A stretch of 64,000 bases of DNA from DASUNP01 sp035249305 (GTDB taxonomy: Bacteria; Acidobacteriota; Blastocatellia; UBA7656): assembly GCA_035249305.1 (NCBI GenBank), contig DATFGQ010000056.1, positions 72,015 through 136,014 on the forward strand, given 5' to 3'. A program made the position numbers and the translations under genes. Each line of letters begins with the position of its first letter. The first letter of the stretch is position 1. The notes under the pieces were generated by a model that was not told where the DNA came from, did not search any database, and saw only the letters and a list, made by a program, of their open reading frames with translations. Shown here piece by piece: positions 33,120-41,432 of the stretch.

Positions 33120-34622
33120 TTATTCCCATCGCTTCCATTCTGATTCGTAATAGCGCACCAGCGTTTGATTATCCAGTCGATTTATTTCGACCGGCACGGG
33201 CGCGAGGTCCGCGGGCATGACGAAGAGCGCGGCCATGGCGTCGTCGTCGAGAAAGCGGAGCCCGGCCGGCGCGCGGGCGGGCGGCTCGAACGGCTCGCGA
33301 CGGGCGAGCGCGAAGCCCCAGACGCCGAACGATGGGACGGGCGTGTGGTAGGGGCGGACCGCAAACCCCGCGGCCTCCATCGTCCGCACGATGCACCAGT
33401 AAGATGTCCGTGCGAAGAGTGGCGACGTGCATTGCACGCCTACGGCCGCGTCGGGCGAGAGCCTCTCTTTGAGCAGGCGGTAGAACCTCGTGGTGTAAAG
33501 CTTGCCGAGCGCGAAGGTGTTCGGGTCGGGGAAATCTATGATCGCCGCGTCGAAGCTCTCCGCGCTCTCTTCGAGCCAGATCATCGCGTCGCGGTTGACC
33601 ACGCGGACCCTCGGGTCGGAGAAGGCGTGGTTATTCAACTCGGCGAGCGCGGGCAGCGCGTTCGAAAGATTCGTCATGTCGGGGTCGAGGTCGACCAGCG
33701 TCACGCGTTCGACCGACGGGTACTTCAAGACTTCGCGCAGAGCGAGCCCGTCGCCGCCCCCAAGGACCATTACGCTGCGCGGCTCTCCGGCTAGCGACAT
33801 CGCCGGGTGGACGAGCGATTCGTGATAGCGGTATTCGTCGGCCGAGCTGAATTGAAGGTGGCCGTTGAGAAACAACTGGAACCCCGCGCGGTTTCTTGTG
33901 ACGACTATGCGCTGGTAATGAGTCGTGCGCGAGTAGACTATCTCGTCTACGAACAGCTCGTCTTCGGCCAGAGAGGTGAGCGAGTCCGCCTTGATGACGC
34001 CGATCACCAGCAGCGTGATTACTATTGCTGCGCGCGCGCGAAGGCCCGTAACTTCGCCTCGTATCAACGGGCGCAGCAGCCACGTGCCCCACAGCCCCAC
34101 GCCCGCGTTGAGCAGCCCTATCATCAGCGAAGTCCGCACCAGCCCCATCCTCGGCACCAGAAAGAGCGGGAACAACAGCGAAGCGAGCAAGGCCCCGACG
34201 TAGTCGAACGCCAGCACGCGCGAGACTATCTCTTTGAAGTCGAGCTGGTCTTTGAGTATCCGCATCAACAGCGGTATCTCAAGCCCGACCAGCGTGCCTA
34301 TGACGAACACGACGGAGTAGAGGACTAATTGAAAGCCTGTGAGGCGGGCGAACGACAGGAAGAGCAGAGGGGCCGACGCGCCTCCGACCAGCGCTACGGC
34401 GAGCTCGACTTCGACGAATCTCTTTGCGAGGTTCGATTCGAGGAAGCGTGAGAGCCATGCGCCCACGCCCATCGCGAACAGGTAGATGCCGATGATTAAC
34501 GAGAACTGCGTTACGGAGTCGCCCAGGACGTAGCTCGCCAGCGTGCCCGCCAACAGCTCATAAACCAGCCCGCACGTGGCTATGATGAGCACGTTGAGAA
34601 AGAGTATCGGCGTGCGATTCAT
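33120..34622 (-). CDS. speE: Membrane-fused spermidine synthase-like aminopropyltransferase
   Basis: A 500-residue protein. About seven transmembrane helices lie in residues ~8-212, fused to a cytosolic spermidine/spermine synthase domain (~225-460). Motifs are YQRIVVTRN, LNGHLQFSSADEYRYHESLVHPAM (DEYRYHE at 262-268) and the SAM-binding VMVLGGGDGLALREVLKYP (GGGDG at 288-292), then DAAIIDFPDPN. The expected reaction is transfer of an aminopropyl group from decarboxylated SAM to an amine. It starts 3 bp after the DUF350 gene. In the same operon speD supplies the decarboxylated SAM. Membrane fusion is known in a minority of bacterial SpeE-like proteins; the acceptor may be a membrane-linked amine rather than putrescine. 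Confidence 0.9.
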   Translation of the reverse strand: MNRTPILFLNVLIIATCGLVYELLAGTLASYVLGDSVTQFSLIIGIYLFAMGVGAWLSRFLESNLAKRFVEVELAVALVGGASAPLLFLSFARLTGFQLVLYSVVFVIGTLVGLEIPLLMRILKDQLDFKEIVSRVLAFDYVGALLASLLFPLFLVPRMGLVRTSLMIGLLNAGVGLWGTWLLRPLIRGEVTGLRARAAIVITLLVIGVIKADSLTSLAEDELFVDEIVYSRTTHYQRIVVTRNRAGFQLFLNGHLQFSSADEYRYHESLVHPAMSLAGEPRSVMVLGGGDGLALREVLKYPSVERVTLVDLDPDMTNLSNALPALAELNNHAFSDPRVRVVNRDAMIWLEESAESFDAAIIDFPDPNTFALGKLYTTRFYRLLKERLSPDAAVGVQCTSPLFARTSYWCIVRTMEAAGFAVRPYHTPVPSFGVWGFALARREPFEPPARAPAGLRFLDDDAMAALFVMPADLAPVPVEINRLDNQTLVRYYESEWKRWE

Positions 34623-34625
34623 CCC

Positions 34626-34931
34626 TTAGCCGTGGACTGCCGCCGACACGATCAAAGAGATGCCGATTATGATCGCGGCGATGACAATCGCGATGGCGGT
34701 GTTCTGGTCTTCCTCAAGCTCCTTGCGGATCGAAAACGGCGTCACCTTGCCTATGATCCAGAAGGCGAGCGCGAACAGCAGCAGCCCCAGTATGGTGAAG
34801 GCCAGCGTCGCTATCAACTGTCTTCCGAACCCTGTGAGCATACCTCTCCCAAGAGTGTCGGCGTCGTCGGCCGGGGCTTGAAAGAGGGCGAGCGCGACCG
34901 CAGCGGGCCTCGCGAGCATTTCTGTGAGCAT
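34626..34931 (-). CDS. DUF350 membrane protein (YjfL-like)
   Basis: A 101-residue protein with two or three transmembrane helices (an N-terminal helix ~5-18, then ~38-62 and ~77-99) and the DUF350 pattern RQLIATLAFTILGLLLFALA, then KELEEDQNTAIAIVIAAI. The preceding gene's stop codon lies in the same stretch (TGATG, one-base overlap with this ATG). AGGAGG is 6 nt before the ATG, which is why it is preferred over a GTG one codon earlier. DUF350 proteins recur next to spermidine synthase and DUF4178 genes in diverse bacteria; their biochemical role is unknown. Confidence 0.85.
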   Translation of the reverse strand: MLTEMLARPAAVALALFQAPADDADTLGRGMLTGFGRQLIATLAFTILGLLLFALAFWIIGKVTPFSIRKELEEDQNTAIAIVIAAIIIGISLIVSAAVHG

Positions 34932-35113
34932 CACTTTCCTCCTCTGTAACCTGAGTGCCAGTAGTGAAAAGAGCGGTAGCCGCCCGGCGATTTGCGCGCG
35001 TCTTCTGGGACGATCTGCCGCCGAGGGTCGCCGAACTCCTTACCCGTGAACGCCACAAAGCCGTAGAGAATGATTACCAGGATTCCCGCCGCCAGATAGA
35101 ACTTGCTTAACAT
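34931..35113 (-). CDS. 60-aa single-pass membrane protein of the DUF350/DUF4178 module
   Basis: A 60-residue protein: one N-terminal transmembrane helix (~4-24), then a short conserved-looking soluble tail GGYRSFHYWHSGYRGGK, rich in aromatic residues and His. GGAGGAGAA lies before the ATG. It is sandwiched between the DUF4178 gene (22 bp upstream) and DUF350 (one-base overlap), so it belongs to the same translational unit. It is too short for confident family assignment, but its intact Shine-Dalgarno, position and non-random tail argue for a real gene. Confidence 0.75.
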   Translation of the reverse strand: MLSKFYLAAGILVIILYGFVAFTGKEFGDPRRQIVPEDARKSPGGYRSFHYWHSGYRGGK

Positions 35114-35135
35114 TTCTCCTCCGCAAAAGAGCTCG

Positions 35136-37136
35136 TCAGCTTGAGCTGTAAGGGCTGTAGTCGCTGTCGGCCCAGCGCCGCTTCTCAAAGTTGAAATGGT
35201 AAATGCCGACCAGGATCGGAATGATCGACACGGCCATGAGCGCCAGTATCAGGTGGACCATCCGCGGGACGCCCTGCTCGACGCGGATCGTCACGGCCGC
35301 CGGCTGCTGCCACTTCTCCCAGTGGACCTCGAAGGCCAGCGTGTAAGTCCCAGCGGGCAGCGCGGAGATGTGCACGTCGGAACTCCTGCTCCCTTCCGAC
35401 CACGACTCGCCGCTCTCTACGCCGTGGTAGTATTCGACTGGGACCGAAAACGCCTGGCCCAACCCCGTCGCCTGATCGATTATGTCGCCGTCTACCGATA
35501 GCCACGAGTTGTCGACGTTGGACTCGGCCGTGATCTTAATGTTCTGCCCGCCCTTCAGCTCGAACGGATCGCTGAAACGCACTTCGGAATCCTCAGGCCC
35601 GGTCCGCGGCTTGAGGTCGTTGTAGTTCGCGCGGAAGACTTCGCGCCGCGAGCCAGTCGCCATCACCACAAGACCGAAGATGAAAGTCACGACCAGCATC
35701 AGCATCCAGTACTTGTAGACCTTTTTGTGAAGGAAGGGCTGGTTCGGCGCGATGTTTGACGGCCGCGGCAGTCCGCTTATCCCGAAAGCCTTTTCGACAT
35801 CCTCGCGTTTTACGTAAGTCCCTAGCGACCAGTTGACTTCGCCCGTAGGCTGCGCGGCGGGCCCGGTCTTTCGACGCTGGCGCTTTGTCGCGCCCGCTTG
35901 CTGTTGATGCTGCGCTTGAGGCTCGGGGGCTGGCGCGCCGACAGAGACTTCCATCGACAGCATCTCGGGCGCGCGAATGTAATCGGCCGCGCGCACGGTC
36001 TCGCCTTCGGTGACCTTCCAGTAAAACTCGCCTGCGACGTACTCGACGCGCGCGGCCGTGTCTTGAAAGAGCCTGAACTGTTTGCCGCGAAAGACGGCCC
36101 TCTTGCCTAGCATGGCGACTTCGCCCGGCGGGATCGATTGGACGAAGCTCCAGTGGTCGTCGCTACGAACGAGCCAGCGGAACCCTATCTGCGGGTTGTA
36201 GAGCAGGTACTCTTCCCAGTAATAGACCCGATCGAATTTAACGCTGCGCTGCATGAAGCCTATGACCGTCATGCGCCCGCCTTCGAGCTCGCCGGTCTTG
36301 CCTAGCGGAATTATCGGGACGACCCTGGGGCGTTGCAGGGCTTTCAAGAATCTGAGCTGCCCTTGATTGACATCGAGCAGCGAGCCGCAGTTGGGGCAAG
36401 TGACGCGCTCGGTCACGTCGGGTGCGAGCAGCGCGAGCGGCCCGCCGCAGTTCGGGCAAGAGAGCTGGTGCGCCTGAACGCGTCGCGCCTCGCGCTCGGG
36501 CGCGGGGGCCGTCGCCAGCCCTAGCTCCGCAAGCGTGACTTCGCGGCCTAAGAAGACGAGCGGCTGCGGCTGGCTGTAATCTAAAGTGCCGAACTCGCCG
36601 CGCGGCCCCGAAAGGTCGGCGTAGCTGTGCTTCTCGCCCGGCGCCAGTCGGTAAGGTATCTCGCCTTGAGCGCCGAGCGAGCGCGCCACGCCTTTTTCGG
36701 CGACCGTCAAGGTCAACGAACCGGGTATCGCGGAGACGGGCTGCCCGACCTGTAGATACTCGAACGGCGGGAAGAGGGCTTGCCCTCCGACGTTCTGTTG
36801 AAACGTAAAATAGAATCTCCCCTGCGCTTCGGCCAACCACCCCCACCACCCGTTTGCGAACGCCGCGTACCACTCGTCCCACATGCCGCCCGCCTCGTGG
36901 CCTAATTGAGCGCGACCTGTCAGCTCGAACTGGACGCCGTTGTATACGCCTCGCAAGCCCACCTGTAAGGGCGACCCCGTCTCTACGATCTCCGCGACCT
37001 TGCCGAGGTCTTCAAGCCTCCGGTCGCCGCGCGCGACGGCCGAATGGCAGAAATCGCACACGACCACTATTGACGAGCCTGTCTTGAAGTTTACCGGCGC
37101 TCCGCACGCGGGGCAGCTTGCCTGAAGAGGACTCAA
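35136..37136 (-). CDS. DUF4178 protein with two zinc ribbons and C-terminal membrane helices
   Basis: A 666-residue protein. The N-terminal zinc ribbon is CPACG...CDFCH (Cys 8, 11, 27, 30). The first DUF4178 beta-domain (~50-205) contains a WDEWYAAFANGWWGWLAEAQG segment. A second zinc ribbon has Cys 227, 230, 247 and 250. A second DUF4178-like domain (~280-400) contains YYWEEYLLYNPQIGFRWLV. A basic linker, one transmembrane helix (~490-512), an extracytoplasmic beta domain and a final helix (~635-658) complete it. The start is TTG with GGGAGGGGGAA upstream, overlapping the speD stop by 2 bp. It is probably a scaffold linking the cytosolic enzymes to the membrane partners; that is inference. 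Confidence 0.85.
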   Translation of the reverse strand: MSPLQASCPACGAPVNFKTGSSIVVVCDFCHSAVARGDRRLEDLGKVAEIVETGSPLQVGLRGVYNGVQFELTGRAQLGHEAGGMWDEWYAAFANGWWGWLAEAQGRFYFTFQQNVGGQALFPPFEYLQVGQPVSAIPGSLTLTVAEKGVARSLGAQGEIPYRLAPGEKHSYADLSGPRGEFGTLDYSQPQPLVFLGREVTLAELGLATAPAPEREARRVQAHQLSCPNCGGPLALLAPDVTERVTCPNCGSLLDVNQGQLRFLKALQRPRVVPIIPLGKTGELEGGRMTVIGFMQRSVKFDRVYYWEEYLLYNPQIGFRWLVRSDDHWSFVQSIPPGEVAMLGKRAVFRGKQFRLFQDTAARVEYVAGEFYWKVTEGETVRAADYIRAPEMLSMEVSVGAPAPEPQAQHQQQAGATKRQRRKTGPAAQPTGEVNWSLGTYVKREDVEKAFGISGLPRPSNIAPNQPFLHKKVYKYWMLMLVVTFIFGLVVMATGSRREVFRANYNDLKPRTGPEDSEVRFSDPFELKGGQNIKITAESNVDNSWLSVDGDIIDQATGLGQAFSVPVEYYHGVESGESWSEGSRSSDVHISALPAGTYTLAFEVHWEKWQQPAAVTIRVEQGVPRMVHLILALMAVSIIPILVGIYHFNFEKRRWADSDYSPYSSS

Positions 37137-37537
37137 AGCCGTTCCCCCTCCCCGACAAGCGTCGTCTCGAAACTATGAGCTGCCTCTTGATCACTATCGC
37201 CGCGGACGGCGAAGCGCACGGTGACGCGGGCTGCTCCGAGATGGCCCTTAAGCTGCTCGGCCCAGGGCCAGCCGTGGCGCTCGCGGCAGCAGTAGAGATT
37301 GAAGGTGGCGATGCCCGACTCGGGGTAGGTGTGGCAGGCCAGGTGAGATTCAGTCAGCAAGAAGAGCCCCGTCACACCGCCGGGCGGCGGGAACTCGTGC
37401 CAGGCGGCCTCGCCTACGACTCTTAAGTCGAGGTCCGCGATTATCTGCTCGCACACTCGCCTGATAGCTCCCCCGTCGGAAAGCAATTCCGGCAAGCACC
37501 CTTCTGCGTCAACTAACCACTCAGCGCCTACTTTCAT
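37133..37537 (-). CDS. speD: S-adenosylmethionine decarboxylase proenzyme
   Basis: A 134-residue pyruvoyl enzyme that decarboxylates SAM to provide the aminopropyl donor for polyamine synthesis. LTESHLACHTYPESG at ~61-75 contains the autocleavage site (Glu63-Ser64; Ser64 becomes the pyruvoyl group) and His69 for processing. The LYCC segment follows with the catalytic Cys. The length fits the prokaryotic class 1 enzyme. It is the first gene of a minus-strand operon running through DUF4178, the 60-aa membrane protein, DUF350 and the membrane-fused spermidine synthase, all with overlaps or gaps of 22 bp or less. Confidence 0.95.
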   Translation of the reverse strand: MKVGAEWLVDAEGCLPELLSDGGAIRRVCEQIIADLDLRVVGEAAWHEFPPPGGVTGLFLLTESHLACHTYPESGIATFNLYCCRERHGWPWAEQLKGHLGAARVTVRFAVRGDSDQEAAHSFETTLVGEGERL

Positions 37538-37639
37538 GATTCTCCAGGGGTCAGGTTACAATTTGCGGGTTCAAGGTGACAAGCCCGCCGAGATTTTTCC
37601 GCTTGCCACCGCCAGCGCGCGCGGAGAAAATAGCGCAGG

Positions 37640-38455
37640 ATGAGCGGTACGGAATATGACGTGACGATAGTGCTGCCCGGCGACGAAGAGGGACTGCGCC
37701 CGCGGCTCGTTTCGGCCCTGGAGCGACTGGGCTATCGCATCTACGGCGAACAGCCGCTGCTCGCCAAGCGAAGGGCGAACGGCTGGGAAATCTTGACGAT
37801 GAGCGTGCTAGATTATGCAATTGACCTCACGATACAGCTCAAGACGACAAGTGAGGGGGCGACCCTGACGACCTTCGATTACCTGATCCACGACCCGATT
37901 GTGCCGCCCGGCTGGAAGCAGATAATCGAGAGCGAAGCGCATGCGATAGCGGCATTCGCCTCGCAAAGCGCGTGGTCGACGATTTGCCCCGTCTGCAACG
38001 CCGACAGCGGAACTGAGTCGCGCTTCTGCCGTCGCTGCGGAGCGCCGCTGGCTCCGCCCGAGCCCGCCGAGCTGGAGGTCTTGCGCTATACGGCCGAGTC
38101 GCGCGCGGCCTTCAACAACCTCGTGATTAGCGCCTTTCTGATTATCAACACGGGGCTGATTCTCTTCACGCTGATGCTCAACGGCAACACGTCGATGAAG
38201 TTGATGCTCTTCCTTTTTTTCCTCAACGCGCTCGGGTGGCTGCCGCTGTTCCGAGGTCTAGTGCGGTTGCGGCGGGCATTGACTCCCGGCACTGAGAATT
38301 ATCCTCGCGCACAGGACAAAGCGCCTTCGCGAATCCCCGCCTTGCCGCCGAAACCGTTAGCGATCTCTGTAACTGAAAACACTACGGAGCTGCTAGATGA
38401 GACAGGAGAGCCCGCACCCGCGAGACTCCAGCAGTCGAGCCGCGACACTGCGTAA
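37640..38455 (+). CDS. Zinc-ribbon membrane protein, divergent from the speD operon
   Basis: A 271-residue protein. The N-terminal ~110 residues form an unrecognised alpha/beta domain (YDVTIVLPGDEEGLR..., WEILTMSVLDYAIDLTIQL). A zinc ribbon CPVC...CRRCG (Cys 116, 119, 130, 133) follows, then two transmembrane helices (~160-180, ~185-207) and a Pro-rich cytosolic tail. It is transcribed divergently from speD with a ~100-bp gap, so co-regulation is possible. It shares the zinc-ribbon-plus-membrane style of the DUF4178 protein. Function unknown. Confidence 0.65.
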   Translation: MSGTEYDVTIVLPGDEEGLRPRLVSALERLGYRIYGEQPLLAKRRANGWEILTMSVLDYAIDLTIQLKTTSEGATLTTFDYLIHDPIVPPGWKQIIESEAHAIAAFASQSAWSTICPVCNADSGTESRFCRRCGAPLAPPEPAELEVLRYTAESRAAFNNLVISAFLIINTGLILFTLMLNGNTSMKLMLFLFFLNALGWLPLFRGLVRLRRALTPGTENYPRAQDKAPSRIPALPPKPLAISVTENTTELLDETGEPAPARLQQSSRDTA

Positions 38456-38492
38456 CATAAGCCAGTAGCCTGGCTCTAAGACTACTTTGGTT

Positions 38493-38498
38493 TATAAT
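38493..38498 (+). promoter_or_regulatory. -10 box of the VapBC-like operon
   Basis: A perfect TATAAT lies 25 bp before the antitoxin ATG; no clear -35 is seen. The same extended string TTTATAATGGA occurs before the kinase gene (41430s). Confidence 0.4.
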
Positions 38499-38523
38499 GG
38501 AACCCGAATTGGAGGGCATTTGT

Positions 38524-38739
38524 ATGAGTGTACATCGCGTAGAAACAACTCTGAACGAAGATGGCACGCTAACCCTAACCGATTTGCCTTTTAACGCAGG
38601 CGATGCTGTCGAAGTTATTATATTGCCTCTCTCGCAGGAATCGGCCGGGCAAAAAAGCTATCCGCTTCATGGTACACAGATAAAATATGTCAATCCGACT
38701 GACCCTGTCGCAGAGGAAGATTGGGCCGCGCTTCCATGA
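38524..38739 (+). CDS. VapB-like antitoxin
   Basis: A 71-residue protein with an N-terminal strand MSVHRVETTLNEDGTLTLTD resembling AbrB/MraZ-swapped-hairpin or DUF2281-type antitoxins, and a C-terminal toxin-binding tail ending DPVAEEDWAALP. GGAGGG lies 7 nt before the ATG. Its stop codon overlaps the toxin ATG (ATGA). It is noticeably less GC-rich than its neighbours. In this arrangement the antitoxin should neutralise the PIN nuclease and repress the operon. Confidence 0.75.
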   Translation: MSVHRVETTLNEDGTLTLTDLPFNAGDAVEVIILPLSQESAGQKSYPLHGTQIKYVNPTDPVAEEDWAALP

Positions 38740-39134
38740 TTCTGCTAGATACACACATTTGGGTTTGGTGGGTTCACAATGCTCCGGAACTCACCGAACA
38801 ACAAAAGAGACTGATACGAGGTAATGAAGCACACGGGCTGGGCATCAGTGCCATTTCATGCTGGGAAGTAGCCAAGCTGGTTGAATACAATCGATTGATG
38901 CTACCGTGCTCGATTACAGAATGGTTCGAGCAATCCTTAGCATATCCTGGGATTCATTTATTGAATTTGACACCACGTATTGCCGTCGAGTCCACACAGC
39001 TTCCAGGGACGTTTCACCGTGACCCTGCGGATCAGATCATAGTTGCCACAGCAAGAATATATGATTGTGAGTTATTGACCTCGGATGACAAGATTCTGAA
39101 ATATCCACATGTAAAGCTCCCGAAAGGCGTATAA
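38736..39134 (+). CDS. vapC: PIN-domain ribonuclease toxin, VapC-like
   Basis: A 132-residue protein with the PIN fold: MILLDTHIWVWW (Asp5), SAISCWEVAKLVEYNRL (Glu44), and FHRDPADQIIVATAR plus LLTSDDKIL supplying the third and fourth acidic residues. The DTHIWVWW pattern is typical of the VapC/YPO-like subgroup that cleaves tRNA or rRNA. The start overlaps the antitoxin stop. The lower GC content of the pair suggests recent horizontal transfer. Confidence 0.85.
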   Translation: MILLDTHIWVWWVHNAPELTEQQKRLIRGNEAHGLGISAISCWEVAKLVEYNRLMLPCSITEWFEQSLAYPGIHLLNLTPRIAVESTQLPGTFHRDPADQIIVATARIYDCELLTSDDKILKYPHVKLPKGV

Positions 39135-39200
39135 CAAACCCTCGTAGTAGCGCGGTGAACCTATTGATGCAGATCACTAAATGAAAGGCTGTCCGTTTGT

Positions 39201-39671
39201 TCAACCCTCGGTCAGGTCGTAGCTGAAGACGAGCATGTCGCGGGTCCAGATGCCGTTCTCCATCTCGCGTTCGCGGTGGTACCAGAAGTAATCCCGCCTG
39301 ATGTGGTCCATTCGGAATCCGCACTTTTGATAGAAGACTATGTTGCCTATGCTGGAGTTCCCCGTGCCTACTAACATCTTTTGTTTGCCTCTTCGCCGCG
39401 CCTCGACAAGAAGACTCTCGATAATCTCTCTGCCGATCCCCTGCCCCTGCCTGCCTTCGTCAATGCCCAGCTCTACTATCTCGCACGGCTCGCTGCTCCA
39501 CCGCATGGTGGCGGCCCCGACAAGCTGCCCGCCTTGCTCCGCGCGGTAGACTGTATCGCTCAGGTTATCGAGGCTCCAGCGGAGCGCGCTCTCTGACGGC
39601 TCGGCCAGGAGCAGGAGCGGGAGTACTTCATCAACCTCGTCCGCTTCGACCTGTTTAAGTATGATCGACAT
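39201..39671 (-). CDS. GNAT-family N-acetyltransferase
   Basis: A 156-residue acetyltransferase. VAATMRWSSEPCEIVELGID is the core strand pair, RQGQGIGREIIESLL is the acetyl-CoA pyrophosphate loop ([RQ]xxGx[GA]), and FYQKCGFRMDHIRRDYFW is the closing motif. The substrate is unknown; the conserved RRDYFWYHR hints at the same subgroup as other small amine or peptide acetylases. Its stop is 66 bp from the convergent toxin gene, and the next minus-strand gene follows 3 bp from its start. Confidence 0.85.
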   Translation of the reverse strand: MSIILKQVEADEVDEVLPLLLLAEPSESALRWSLDNLSDTVYRAEQGGQLVGAATMRWSSEPCEIVELGIDEGRQGQGIGREIIESLLVEARRRGKQKMLVGTGNSSIGNIVFYQKCGFRMDHIRRDYFWYHREREMENGIWTRDMLVFSYDLTEG

Positions 39672-39674
39672 CCT

Positions 39675-40439
39675 TCATCTGGCGATGCGTCGCGAGGGGT
39701 GGCCTATGTGGATGTGCGCGCCCGTGGCGGAGCCCGAGACGGCGTGGCGAAAGGCTATGAAGGGTATGCCCGAGTTGCGCAGGTAAGCCATCACGGCCTG
39801 CCCTTCGGCGCTGTCAGGGTGTATCGCGACGTCGACTGAGTTGCGGTGATCGAACCCTAGCCTGTCATGCACCTGCGTCTGGCCGTAGGCGCTTATGGGG
39901 AGCGCGCGGCCGAACCGATTCAAGAAGAAGCCCTGCACTTGAACGGCGTTCGCTATCGACCAGCCCGCGCCCCCGTTGTAGCGTATCAGCGCCGCCGTCG
40001 CCGCGTAGCCGCCTACGCCGAGCGGGCGCATCTTCGCCAGTTGCTCTTCGGCCTTCACTTCGGCGATCAAAGTGTCAGCGCCCTCCATCTTGCCCTTCGT
40101 CTCATCGACTCTGGACTGCTTCTCGGCCAGCAACTGCTCGCTCTGATCGACCTCTCGTTTCGAGATTATCTCGGATGCGAGCAGGGCCTTGCGCTTTTCG
40201 ACCTCTTCGGTGGCCCGCTTCACATCTTCTTGCTGAAGCGCGAGCAGCCTTTCGAGGCTCTCTTTGTACTCTGTGGCCGCGCGGATCACGTCGGCCCTCG
40301 CCTTTGAAGATTCTTTGTTAAGCTCGGAGTGAGATTTGCCCTGCGGCTTGGCTGGTCGCTTCTTGCCCTGCGCGTGAGCCGCCGCGCCGCCGGCCAGGGT
40401 CAGCATCAGCGCGAGGTTGATTATCAATCTTCTGTCCAC
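39675..40439 (-). CDS. Exported coiled-coil protein with peptidase M15-like C-terminal domain
   Basis: A 254-residue protein: signal peptide ~1-23, a basic stretch, a long coiled coil (~40-140, Glu/Lys/Leu rich), then a compact domain (~150-254). That domain has LGFDHRNSVDVAIHPDSAEG and HAVSGSATGAHIHIGHPSRR, where the HRNSVDV and HIHIGH histidines and the Asp match the metal-ligand pattern of M15-type D,D/L,D-carboxypeptidases and similar envelope hydrolases. Likely a periplasmic peptidoglycan-associated hydrolase; this is a family-level inference. Confidence 0.75.
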   Translation of the reverse strand: MDRRLIINLALMLTLAGGAAAHAQGKKRPAKPQGKSHSELNKESSKARADVIRAATEYKESLERLLALQQEDVKRATEEVEKRKALLASEIISKREVDQSEQLLAEKQSRVDETKGKMEGADTLIAEVKAEEQLAKMRPLGVGGYAATAALIRYNGGAGWSIANAVQVQGFFLNRFGRALPISAYGQTQVHDRLGFDHRNSVDVAIHPDSAEGQAVMAYLRNSGIPFIAFRHAVSGSATGAHIHIGHPSRRIAR

Positions 40440-40471
40440 TCGGTTACGACTTCGCCTCTAACAGTCTGCGC

Positions 40472-40696
40472 TCACTTCTTGGCGGCAAGCTTTTTGTGAT
40501 CGTAGCGCTCGCTCAGACGCCAGCGCTGGACCATCACTACCCGACCGTCGGGCTTGAGCTTGACGCTGATCTCGTCGCGCCGCGTAGGCCGGCCGCCTTC
40601 GCCTCGCGCGACCAGCTCTACCACCTCACCATAACGAACCACTCCCGAAAAAGTTCTGAACCCTACGATGTCGCCGACCCGCACAGTCTTTATCAT
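40472..40696 (-). CDS. Small beta-rich basic protein
   Basis: A 74-residue protein with alternating hydrophobic strands (VRVGDIVGFRTFSGVVRYGE, then ISVKLKPDGRVVMVQRWRL) and a basic C-terminus, resembling a small SH3/KOW-like fold. No recognised family. ATG confirmed. Confidence 0.5.
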   Translation of the reverse strand: MIKTVRVGDIVGFRTFSGVVRYGEVVELVARGEGGRPTRRDEISVKLKPDGRVVMVQRWRLSERYDHKKLAAKK

Positions 40697-40759
40697 CTAC
40701 AGCCAGTTTACCTCCAAAGCCGGACCGTTGTCACTCATTGACCGCCCGCCGCCTGCACG

Positions 40760-41299
40760 TCAGACGAGCGCTATGCAGTCGACCTCTATCATGTAATCGG
40801 CATTCAACTGGACGCCGACCGTCGTGCGCGCCGGGTAGCTTTCGGTAAAGTAGCGGCGATAGATCTCGTTCATCTTCGAGAAGTTCGTAAGGTCGGTCAG
40901 GTAGACGTTGACCCTCACGACGTTGTCGAGCGACGAGCCCGCGCCTTCGAGTATGGCCTTGACGTTCTCAAAGACCTGGACAGCCTGCTCTTCAAACCCG
41001 CCTTCGACCACCTGTCCCGTGCGCGGGCTGAACGCGACTTGCCCCGCTACGTAGACGGTGTTGCCCGCGACTATCGCTTGGCTGTAGGGGCCAGCCGGTT
41101 TGGGCGCGCGGTCGGTCAGGACTTTGCGTTTCGCCGTTTTTGTTCTCCCCCTGGTCTTGACTGTCTGCGTTGCCTTGACTGGTTGGGCCGCCTTCTTCAC
41201 GTCCGGCTGTATATCAGTTTGCGCCGCACTCTCTTGAGCAGCCACGGACGCGCCGAGCGCCGTCGCGGTCGCGCATTCGATGAATTTTCTGCGATTCAT
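40760..41299 (-). CDS. RidA-family protein with apparent Tat export signal
   Basis: A 179-residue protein. The N-terminal RRKFIECATATALGASVAAQ is twin-arginine-like, followed by a basic Lys/Thr/Arg-rich linker and a RidA/YjgF domain (~60-179): APKPAGPYSQAIVAGNTVYV, AGQVAFSPRTGQVV, VVRVNVYLTDLTNFSKMN, and YPARTTVGVQL with the catalytic-type Arg. RidA deaminates reactive enamines and imines produced by PLP enzymes in the cytosol. An exported version is unusual. No partner gene is evident. Confidence 0.85.
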   Translation of the reverse strand: MNRRKFIECATATALGASVAAQESAAQTDIQPDVKKAAQPVKATQTVKTRGRTKTAKRKVLTDRAPKPAGPYSQAIVAGNTVYVAGQVAFSPRTGQVVEGGFEEQAVQVFENVKAILEGAGSSLDNVVRVNVYLTDLTNFSKMNEIYRRYFTESYPARTTVGVQLNADYMIEVDCIALV

Positions 41300-41432
41300 A
41301 CGATCTCCAGGTTATGAAATCGAGCGGGCCAACTTTATCAACCCTGCGTGCCGCGCGCAAAAGAAATTTGACCTTCGTTTTTGATCATCAAATCCGATGC
41401 TTGATGCCTGAGTCGATCGCCAGTTATAGTTT

